Assembly (NCBI GenBank): GCA_029263635.1 | Contig: JAJUFY010000088.1 | Location: forward strand, 1-8,088 | Reading direction: 5' to 3' | DNA length: 8,088 nt | DNA from: Ectothiorhodospiraceae bacterium | GTDB lineage: Bacteria; Pseudomonadota; Gammaproteobacteria; Nitrococcales; AK92 | Notes under the pieces: generated by a model | Databases searched by the model: none | Seen by the model: the letters and a program-made list of their open reading frames with translations, nothing else | Told to the model about the DNA's origin: nothing | Program-made: the position numbers and the translations under genes | Part shown: positions 1 to 4,946 of the stretch, piece by piece | How the letters are laid out: each line of letters starts with the position of its first letter | How positions within the stretch are numbered: the first letter of the stretch is position 1

Positions 1-77
1 CCCAGCCCGACACAGCCGTAAGCGATCAGCAGGTACAGCCAGCGCGTTCCAGAGCGGCGCATGGAGAGGCCGTTCAT
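1..77 (-). CDS. Partial small membrane protein, possibly DUF454/YbaN family (N-terminus only)
   Basis: Read on the minus strand, an ATG at 77 opens a frame that stays open to the window edge, giving about 26 residues. It begins MNGLSMRRSGTRWLYLL and continues with a hydrophobic stretch ending in CVGLG. A strong GGAGGA ribosome binding site lies at 85-90, 7 bases before the ATG, which makes this start credible; an in-frame ATG at 62 is the alternative. A short basic N-terminus followed at once by a membrane helix rich in Leu and Gly resembles the start of DUF454 (YbaN-like) inner-membrane proteins. That family call rests on one helix and is tentative. The gene is divergent from hemN, and the single FNR-type box between them may serve both. 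The rest of the gene lies outside the window. Confidence 0.6.
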   Translation of the reverse strand, partial: MNGLSMRRSGTRWLYLLIAYGCVGL

Positions 78-134
78 CCTTCGCTCCTCCGGTGCTGGAC
101 CAAACATATATTACTCATATATCTTTATCAAACC

Positions 135-148
135 CTGATACAGATCAA
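135..148. promoter_or_regulatory. FNR/ANR/DNR-type box upstream of hemN
   Basis: CTGAT-ACAG-ATCAA matches the TTGAT-N4-ATCAA consensus of FNR-family activators at 9 of 10 defined positions. Its centre (141.5) lies about 41 bases upstream of the predicted hemN transcription start, which is the usual class II activation distance. The box is symmetric and sits between two divergent genes. On the minus strand a TAATAT at 113-108 lies at a comparable distance, so the box could also drive the divergent small gene. Sequence alone cannot separate FNR, ANR, DNR or NnrR as the protein that binds. Confidence 0.75.
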
Positions 149-169
149 GTGCCGGCCCGGCAATGCCAC

Positions 170-175
170 TACCAT
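170..175 (+). promoter_or_regulatory. Predicted -10 of hemN
   Basis: TACCAT matches four of six positions of TATAAT. It starts 35 bases after the start of the FNR-type box, close to the 36-37 bases seen at the nirK and nor promoters of this window. This puts transcription start near 182 and leaves a leader of about 36 bases. No good -35 is seen, as expected for a class II activated promoter. Confidence 0.45.
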
Positions 176-217
176 GACGATGGCATGCCCGATTCCCCGG
201 CGCGGCGAGGATGCGCA

Positions 218-1597
218 ATGAGCCAAACCCTGCAGTTCGATCCCGACCTTCTGCGCAAGTACGATGTGCGCGGCCCCCGCTACACCTCGTACCCGACCGC
301 GCCGCAGTTCTCGCCAGAGTTCGACGAGACCGCCTACCGCGAGCTGGCCGAACGGGTCGGGGCAGAGCCGGCGCCGCTGTCGCTGTACGTCCACATCCCG
401 TTCTGCCGCACCGTCTGTTTCTACTGCGGCTGCAACAAGGTGATTACCGCCAACTACCGCCGCGCCGAGGACTATCTCGGCCGACTGGCGCGCGAGATGG
501 CGCTGCAGGGCGAGCTGTTCGGGCAGCGCGAGGTGACCCAGCTGCACTTCGGTGGCGGCACCCCGACCTATCTCAACGAGGACGATCTGCGCCGGGTTCT
601 GGCCGACCTGCGCAGCCACTTCCGCCTCAGCGACAGCGCCGAGCGCGAATTCTCGATCGAGATCGACCCGCGTACCGTCAGCCCGGCCAAGATCGCGCTG
701 CTCGGCGAGCTGGGCTTCAACCGCATGAGCCTGGGCGTGCAGGACTTCGACCCGGACGTGCAGAAAGCCGTCAACCGCATCCAGTCGGTCGAACAGACGG
801 CCGAGGTGCTGACTGCCGGCCGCGCCGCCGGCTTCCGCTCCACCAACATCGACCTGATCTACGGCCTGCCCAGGCAGACCCTGACAAGTTTCTCGCGCAC
901 TCTGGACATCGTGCTGGAGCTGCGCCCGGAGCGGCTGGCGGTGTACAGCTACGCCCACCTGCCGCAGATGTTCAAGGTGCAGCGCCAGATCAAGGCCGAG
1001 GAGCTGCCGGACGCCGAGCTCAAGCTGGAGCTGCTCGCGCTCACCATCCGCCGGCTCACCGATGCCGGCTACGTCTACATCGGCATGGACCACTTCGCCC
1101 TGCCCGACGACGAACTGGCCGTGGCCCAGCGCGAGGGCAGCCTGCAGCGCAACTTCCAGGGCTATTCCACCCAGGCCGAGCTGGACCTGGTGGCGCTGGG
1201 CGTATCCGGCATCGGCCTGATCGGCGACGCCTACGCCCAGAACACCCGCATCCTCGATCAGTACAGCGAACTCATCGATGCCGGCCGACTGCCGGTGGTA
1301 CGCGGCGCACGGCTGAGCGGCGACGACCGCCTGCGACGGGCACTGATCCAGGCCATCATGTGCCAGGGCCGGGTCGACATCCCGGCTCTGGAGCGCGCCC
1401 ACGGCATCACCTTCAACGATTACTTCGCCGCCGAGCTGACGCGGCTCTTGCCACTGGCTGAGGACGGCCTGCTGAGCATTGCTTCGGACGCGCTGGAGGT
1501 AAGTCCACGGGGCCGGCTGTTCCTGCGCAACATCGCCATGGTGTTCGACGCCTACCTCAACGCGACCGAGCCGGGGCGGTTCTCGAAGGCTATCTGA
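218..1597 (+). CDS. hemN: Oxygen-independent coproporphyrinogen III oxidase (HemN), radical SAM
   Basis: The 459-residue product has the usual HemN length and N-terminus (MSQTLQFDPDLLRKYDVRGP). It oxidatively decarboxylates coproporphyrinogen III to protoporphyrinogen IX without oxygen, using S-adenosylmethionine; the enzyme is cytoplasmic. The radical SAM cluster motif is C63-x3-C67-x2-C70, followed by C72, in the family signature PFCRTVCFYCGCNK. Y57 just before it corresponds to the tyrosine near SAM in the E. coli enzyme. HFGGGTPTYL at about 110-120 is the glycine-rich SAM-binding stretch. I chose the ATG at 218 because homologues start here and GAGG lies at 207-210; the frame is open back to 92, but that extension overlaps the FNR-type box and promoter. 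An FNR-type box lies upstream. Anaerobic heme synthesis fits the neighbouring NO reductase, which needs hemes b and b3. Expressed alone, as the next gene has its own promoter. Confidence 0.96.
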   Translation: MSQTLQFDPDLLRKYDVRGPRYTSYPTAPQFSPEFDETAYRELAERVGAEPAPLSLYVHIPFCRTVCFYCGCNKVITANYRRAEDYLGRLAREMALQGELFGQREVTQLHFGGGTPTYLNEDDLRRVLADLRSHFRLSDSAEREFSIEIDPRTVSPAKIALLGELGFNRMSLGVQDFDPDVQKAVNRIQSVEQTAEVLTAGRAAGFRSTNIDLIYGLPRQTLTSFSRTLDIVLELRPERLAVYSYAHLPQMFKVQRQIKAEELPDAELKLELLALTIRRLTDAGYVYIGMDHFALPDDELAVAQREGSLQRNFQGYSTQAELDLVALGVSGIGLIGDAYAQNTRILDQYSELIDAGRLPVVRGARLSGDDRLRRALIQAIMCQGRVDIPALERAHGITFNDYFAAELTRLLPLAEDGLLSIASDALEVSPRGRLFLRNIAMVFDAYLNATEPGRFSKAI

Positions 1598-1603
1598 CCT
1601 GCC

Positions 1604-1625
1604 GTGCCTGCTCCCCTGCAGGCAT
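1604..1625 (+). terminator. Hairpin just after hemN, possible terminator
   Basis: TGCCTGC at 1605-1611 pairs perfectly with GCAGGCA at 1618-1624 across a six-base loop, with one more G-T pair outside. It begins 7 bases after the hemN stop. There is no T-run behind it, so it may be a weak or Rho-assisted terminator or an mRNA-stabilising stem. Confidence 0.35.
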
Positions 1626-1810
1626 GCCCTCACGTCCAGCCTGTTGCTTGACTACCCTTCCCTTGTCGCGCCCGGCGGTGTCGGGCCGGCAGGGTGGAGC
1701 GCCCCTTTGCCCCCTCGCGCAAGCGCAGAAGCGAAAGCGCTTTTCGAAACCTCTGCCTGCCCGATAAACGCCACGGGGCCCCTTTCACATTCCCAGCCAA
1801 GACGGGCGCA
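1626..1810 (+). other. Intergenic stretch between hemN and the nor promoter
   Basis: I see no credible gene in this part of the 308-base gap. The only structure is a weak hairpin at 1727-1744: AGAAGCG pairs with CGCTTTT around the loop AAAG, with one wobble pair and a short T-run inside and after the 3' arm. It could be a second, distal terminator for hemN, but it is weaker than the two clear terminators further on. The open frame from 1694 to 1885 has no ribosome binding site and runs through the nor promoter, so I do not count it as a gene. Confidence 0.4.
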
Positions 1811-1813
1811 TTC

Positions 1814-1827
1814 TTGATCTATATCAA
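1814..1827. promoter_or_regulatory. Perfect FNR/DNR-type box upstream of nor
   Basis: TTGAT-CTAT-ATCAA is a perfect match to the FNR-family consensus. Its centre (1820.5) is about 30 bases before the TACTTT hexamer at 1851, giving a start of transcription near 1862 in the class II arrangement. It predicts activation at low oxygen, and with NO or nitrite if the regulator is DNR or NnrR. Confidence 0.85.
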
Positions 1828-1832
1828 GTTAA

Positions 1833-1855
1833 AACATGCATTGCCTCTGCTACTT
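1833..1855. promoter_or_regulatory. NsrR-like operator 1 of nor (weaker, over -10)
   Basis: The left arm AACATGCATTG matches 9 of 11 positions of the NsrR half-site AAGATGCATTT as I recall it. After one base, the right arm CTCTGCTACTT matches 6 of 11 of the mirror arm. It starts 19 bases after the start of the FNR box and overlaps the predicted -10, the same layout as at nirK. Binding would block RNA polymerase. The right arm is poor, so this may act as a half-site. Confidence 0.5.
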
Positions 1856-1856
1856 T
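1851..1856 (+). promoter_or_regulatory. Predicted -10 of nor
   Basis: TACTTT starts 37 bases after the start of the FNR box. The same hexamer occurs 36 bases after the proximal FNR box of nirK, which supports the call although the match to TATAAT is modest. Transcription would start near 1862. Confidence 0.5.
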
Positions 1857-1858
1857 CA

Positions 1859-1881
1859 AACATGCATTTTAAGACCATCTT
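1859..1881. promoter_or_regulatory. NsrR-like operator 2 of nor (stronger, at transcription start)
   Basis: The left arm AACATGCATTT matches 10 of 11 positions of the NsrR half-site, and after one spacer base the right arm AAGACCATCTT matches 8 of 11. The 11-1-11 layout is that of NsrR, the [Fe-S] NO-sensing repressor of the Rrf2 family. It covers the predicted transcription start, so bound protein would repress and NO would relieve this. Its centre is 26 bases from that of operator 1. Confidence 0.68.
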
Positions 1882-1905
1882 TTAAACAGCAATGACGGAG
1901 GCAGC

Positions 1906-4269
1906 ATGACCCCGACACGCAGGCTCTGGTGGACCCTTGCGGTCCTCTTTGTCGTGTCGTTCGGGCTACTAGGATGGATCGGCGGTCAAATCTACCGCGA
2001 AGCCCCACCCGTTCCCGAACGCGTCGAAACCGTCGACGGCACCATTCTGTTCACCAAGGACGACATCCAGCGCGGCCGCCAGGTCTGGCAAAGCATGGGC
2101 GGCATGCAGGTCGGCTCCATTTGGGGGCATGGCAGTTATGTGGCTCCGGACTGGTCGGCCGACTGGCTGCACCGCGAGGCGGTCGCCCTGCTCGACATCT
2201 GGGCGCAGCGCGAATACGGCGTTGCCTACGATGCCCTGGGCGCTGAACTGCGGGCGGCACTGAAAGAACGCCTCAAGACCGAGATGCGCACCAACACCTA
2301 TGACCCGGCCACCGGCTCCATTACCGTTTCGGCCGACCGGGCGGCGGCGATCGAGCAGGTGCGGGAACACTATCTCGGCGTGTTCAGCGACGACCCGGCC
2401 TTCGAGTCGCTGCGGGAGCAGTACGCCATCCATAACAATCCGGTGCCGGATGCCGAGCATCGGGCAATGCTGACCGGCTTCTTCTTCTGGACCTCCTGGG
2501 CCGCCGCCGCCGAGCGTCCGGGCTCGGACATCACCTACACGGCCAACTGGCCGCACGAACCGCTGATCGACAATACCCCGACCACCGGCACCGCCATGTG
2601 GTCGATCGCCAGCGTCATCCTGCTGCTGGCCGGCATCGGCGCGCTGCTGTGGTACCAGGCCGCGCAGAAGACCGAGCCGCTGCCGGTACCGCCCAAGTCC
2701 GATCCGCTGCTGCAGATCAAGGTCACCCCGTCGATGCGGGCCACCGCCAAGTACTTCTACACGGTAGTCGCGCTGTTCCTGGCGCAGATGACGCTGGGCG
2801 CCATCACCGCTCACTACGCCGTCGAAGGCCACCACTTCTACGGCTTCAACCTGTCGGAAATCCTGCCCTATGCGGTGACCCGCAGCTGGCACACCCAGCT
2901 CGGCATCTTCTGGATCGCCACCGCCTGGCTGGCTACCGGCCTGTACATCGCCCCCGCCATCTCCGGGCATGAGCCCAAGTATCAGAAGCTCGGCGTCGAC
3001 CTGCTGTACGTCGCGCTGGTGGTAGTGGTGGTCGGCACCCTGGCTGGCCAGTGGCTGGGCGTGATGCAGCGCTTCGACCTCGACACCAACTTCTACCTCG
3101 GCCACCAGGGCTGGGAGTTCGTCGATCTCGGCCGCTTCTGGCAGATCCTGCTGTTCGTCGGCCTGATGCTCTGGCTCGGCCTGATGGGGCGGGCGCTGTG
3201 GCCGGCGCTCAAGCGCAAGGCTGAAAATAGCCTGCTGCTGTGGCTGCTGTTCCTGTCCACCATCGCCATCGGCCTGATGTACGCGGCCGGCCTGATGTAC
3301 GGCAAGCACACCCACATCTCCATGGTCGAGTACTGGCGCTGGTGGGTGGTGCACCTGTGGGTGGAGGGCTTCTTCGAAGTGTTCGCCACCGCCATCATCG
3401 CCCTGCTGTTCACCAAGCTCGGCCTGGTGCGCGGCAGCACCGCAGGCACCGCCACCCTGTTCGCCACCGTGGTGTTCCTGGCCGGCGGCATCCTCGGCAC
3501 CCTGCATCACCTCTACTTCGCCGGCACCACCGAGGGCGTGATCGCGGTCGGCGCGATGATCTCGGCGCTGGAAGTGGTGCCGCTGGTGCTGCTGGGCTTC
3601 GAGGCCGCCGAGAACCTGCACTTCAGCAAGGCCGCTCCATGGATGCGCAGCTACCGCTGGCCGGTGCTGTTCTTCGTCGCCGTGGCGTTTTGGAACCTGG
3701 TTGGCGCGGGACTGTTCGGCTTCATCATCAACCCGCCGATCTCGCTCTACTACATCCAGGGCCTTAACACCACCGCCAACCACGGCCACGCCGCCCTGTT
3801 CGGGGTGTACGGCATGCTCGGCATCGGCCTGATGCTGTTCTGCCTGCGCGGCCTGAGCTCGCCGCGGGCCTGGAAGGACAAGCTGCTCGCTCCTGCCTTC
3901 TGGCTGCTCAACATCGGCCTGGTGGGCATGACCTTCTTCGCCCTGCTGCCGGCCGGCATCTACCAGGCCTGGGCCAGCATCACCAAGGGCCTATGGTACG
4001 CCCGCTCGCCGGAGGTCATCCACTCGCCGATCATGGAGCTGTTCGTCTGGCTGCGGGTACCGGGCGACATCGTGTTCGCCGGCGGTGCCCTGGTCCTGGC
4101 GGCCTTCGTGCTTGCCCTCTGGTGGGGCAGCCGTGGCCGTCGCGAGGCGGTTGGTTCCATGGCCGGCCTGCCGGAGGCTGCTCCCGCGACGGCCGGCGTC
4201 GCCACGGCGACCGTCAGCATGACGGCGCATGGCAGTGACGGCAGCTGCTGCGGCCACTGCCAGGGCTGA
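1906..4269 (+). CDS. norB: Quinol-dependent nitric oxide reductase (qNor, single-subunit NorB/NorZ)
   Basis: The 787-residue inner-membrane enzyme reduces 2 NO to N2O with electrons from quinol. An N-terminal helix (about 8-28) is followed by the periplasmic qNor domain (about 30-225) with the family signature around 71-91 (GHGSYVAPDW). No CxxCH occurs, so it holds no heme c and needs no NorC. The catalytic domain (about 230-750) has all metal ligands: H329 and H628 for heme b, H626 for heme b3, H483, H534, H535 and E487 for non-heme iron, and E556 matching the conserved second glutamate of NorB. GGAGG at 1897-1901 supports the ATG at 1906. The gene stands alone between its own promoter and a terminator. 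Oddly, a low-complexity Ala/Thr linker from about 754 ends in a CCGHC motif (C781, C782, H784, C785), absent from the qNors I know. It detoxifies the NO made by the downstream NirK. Confidence 0.96.
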   Translation: MTPTRRLWWTLAVLFVVSFGLLGWIGGQIYREAPPVPERVETVDGTILFTKDDIQRGRQVWQSMGGMQVGSIWGHGSYVAPDWSADWLHREAVALLDIWAQREYGVAYDALGAELRAALKERLKTEMRTNTYDPATGSITVSADRAAAIEQVREHYLGVFSDDPAFESLREQYAIHNNPVPDAEHRAMLTGFFFWTSWAAAAERPGSDITYTANWPHEPLIDNTPTTGTAMWSIASVILLLAGIGALLWYQAAQKTEPLPVPPKSDPLLQIKVTPSMRATAKYFYTVVALFLAQMTLGAITAHYAVEGHHFYGFNLSEILPYAVTRSWHTQLGIFWIATAWLATGLYIAPAISGHEPKYQKLGVDLLYVALVVVVVGTLAGQWLGVMQRFDLDTNFYLGHQGWEFVDLGRFWQILLFVGLMLWLGLMGRALWPALKRKAENSLLLWLLFLSTIAIGLMYAAGLMYGKHTHISMVEYWRWWVVHLWVEGFFEVFATAIIALLFTKLGLVRGSTAGTATLFATVVFLAGGILGTLHHLYFAGTTEGVIAVGAMISALEVVPLVLLGFEAAENLHFSKAAPWMRSYRWPVLFFVAVAFWNLVGAGLFGFIINPPISLYYIQGLNTTANHGHAALFGVYGMLGIGLMLFCLRGLSSPRAWKDKLLAPAFWLLNIGLVGMTFFALLPAGIYQAWASITKGLWYARSPEVIHSPIMELFVWLRVPGDIVFAGGALVLAAFVLALWWGSRGRREAVGSMAGLPEAAPATAGVATATVSMTAHGSDGSCCGHCQG

Positions 4270-4292
4270 CCCTGGCCCTTCCCGCAGCACAA

Positions 4293-4319
4293 GGCCCGCT
4301 TCGGCGGGTCTTTCTTATT
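4293..4319 (+). terminator. Rho-independent terminator of nor
   Basis: GGCCCGC at 4293-4299 pairs with GCGGGTC at 4304-4310, with one G-T pair, around a TTCG tetraloop. A T-rich run follows at 4311-4319. It lies 23 bases after the nor stop and shares its core with the nirK terminator. Confidence 0.88.
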
Positions 4320-4351
4320 TCTCGTTCCTCTCCTCCCTGCCGTACAGGTTG

Positions 4352-4365
4352 TTGATCTACATCAA
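4352..4365. promoter_or_regulatory. Distal FNR/DNR-type box of the pseudoazurin-nirK operon
   Basis: TTGAT-CTAC-ATCAA is a perfect match to the FNR-family consensus. Its centre lies exactly 42 bases, four helical turns, upstream of the proximal box centre, so both dimers would sit on one DNA face. It would lie near -83 relative to the predicted start. Confidence 0.82.
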
Positions 4366-4393
4366 CGTTCCGGTGTCCAGCCACCAGCGGCGC

Positions 4394-4407
4394 TTGATGA
4401 ATGTCAA
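4394..4407. promoter_or_regulatory. Proximal FNR/DNR-type box of the pseudoazurin-nirK operon
   Basis: TTGAT-GAAT-GTCAA differs from consensus at one of ten defined positions. Its centre (4400.5) predicts a class II start near 4442. The -10 lies at the same distance as in the nor promoter. Confidence 0.78.
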
Positions 4408-4411
4408 GTTA

Positions 4412-4434
4412 AACATGCATTCAAAATGATACTT
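4412..4434. promoter_or_regulatory. NsrR-like operator of the pseudoazurin-nirK operon
   Basis: The left arm AACATGCATTC matches 9 of 11 positions of the NsrR half-site, and after one base the right arm AAATGATACTT matches 8 of 11. It begins 18 bases after the start of the proximal FNR box (19 at nor) and covers most of the predicted -10, a position suited to repression. The stretch CAAGTTAAA followed by CATGCATT is shared almost exactly with the nor promoter. Confidence 0.68.
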
Positions 4435-4435
4435 T
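4430..4435 (+). promoter_or_regulatory. Predicted -10 of the pseudoazurin-nirK operon
   Basis: TACTTT is the same hexamer as at nor, and starts 36 bases after the start of the proximal FNR box. It lies inside the end of the NsrR-like dyad. Transcription would start near 4442, giving a leader of about 32 bases. Confidence 0.5.
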
Positions 4436-4451
4436 TAACCCAACGTTAAAA
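4433..4451. repeat. AT-rich inverted repeat at the predicted nirK operon start site
   Basis: TTTTAAC at 4433-4439 is the exact reverse complement of GTTAAAA at 4445-4451, with a five-base CCAAC spacer. Its centre (4442) falls on the predicted transcription start, so it would not form a full hairpin in the RNA and is more likely a protein site, if it is functional. I do not recognise the protein. Confidence 0.45.
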
Positions 4452-4473
4452 AGAGCCCGGCAGGAGGCGCAAC

Positions 4474-4917
4474 ATGAGGAAATCCGTACTCCCCCTCGCA
4501 GCCCTGGCAGCGCTTGCCTTCGCGACCCAGGCGCCGGCGGCGGACCATCAGGTCAAGATGCTCAACACCGGCGCAGACGGCGTGATGGTGTTCGAGCCCG
4601 GCTTTCTGAAGGTCAACCCCGGCGACACCGTCACCTTCGTCCCTGCCGATCCGGCTCATAACGCGGTTTCACACTACGTGCCGACAGGCGCCAAGCCCTG
4701 GTCCGGCGCGATGAATGAAGCGGTGACCGTAAAGCTCGAGCAGGAGGGCGTGTACATCTACAAGTGCGACCCGCACGTCCCGCTCGGCATGGTCGGGGTC
4801 ATCCAGGTCGGCGCCGCCAACAACCTGGCTGAAGCAAAGCAGGCCGCTGAGGAATTCAAGGGCGGCATCGCCGTGAACAAAGAACGCCTGGACAAGTACC
4901 TGAGCCAGGTGAAGTAA
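4474..4917 (+). CDS. Pseudoazurin, periplasmic blue copper electron carrier
   Basis: The 147-residue precursor carries a Sec signal peptide (MRKSVLPLAALAALAFATQA), probably cut after APA at residue 22, leaving a mature protein of about 125 residues, the usual pseudoazurin size. The type 1 copper ligands are visible: H62 (mature H40, as in known pseudoazurins), then C98, H101 and M106 in the KCDPHVPLGM loop. VFEPGFLKVNPGDTVTF at about 39-55 and the helical C-terminal extension (about 117-147) are typical of pseudoazurin and set it apart from azurin or plastocyanin. It passes single electrons from the cytochrome bc1 branch to copper nitrite reductase in the periplasm. AGGAGG at 4462-4467 supports the ATG. 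It is the first gene of an operon with nirK, 29 bases upstream of it, and is controlled by two FNR-type boxes and an NsrR-like operator. Confidence 0.95.
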   Translation: MRKSVLPLAALAALAFATQAPAADHQVKMLNTGADGVMVFEPGFLKVNPGDTVTFVPADPAHNAVSHYVPTGAKPWSGAMNEAVTVKLEQEGVYIYKCDPHVPLGMVGVIQVGAANNLAEAKQAAEEFKGGIAVNKERLDKYLSQVK

Positions 4918-4946
4918 GAATTCCGTTGCAAGAAGAGATGAGACCC

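Noticed and set aside
126..140. Second inverted repeat (TATCA-N5-TGATA) overlapping the hemN FNR box
   Set aside because: The five-base spacer does not fit FNR-family sites, and it reuses half of the better box at 135-148.
128..1633. Long open frame on the minus strand across hemN
   Set aside because: It is antisense to a clear HemN, is rich in His, Gln and Val with no recognisable domain, and is explained by GC-rich codon bias.
1694..1885. Possible 63-residue protein upstream of nor
   Set aside because: It has no ribosome binding site and overlaps the FNR box, -10 and both NsrR-like dyads.
1892..1909. Five-codon leader frame whose stop overlaps the nor ATG
   Set aside because: There is no ribosome binding site before its ATG, and its body is the ribosome binding site of nor; likely chance.
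1969..3789. Minus-strand 606-codon open frame across nor
   Set aside because: Composition is low-complexity (Gly, Gln, His, Asp), there is no domain, and the plus strand carries every qNor ligand.
4926..4946. Earlier nirK starts (TTG at 4926, ATG at 4938)
   Set aside because: The purine-rich GAAGAG is inside or directly against these starts, while it is well spaced for the ATG at 4947, which also gives a standard signal peptide.
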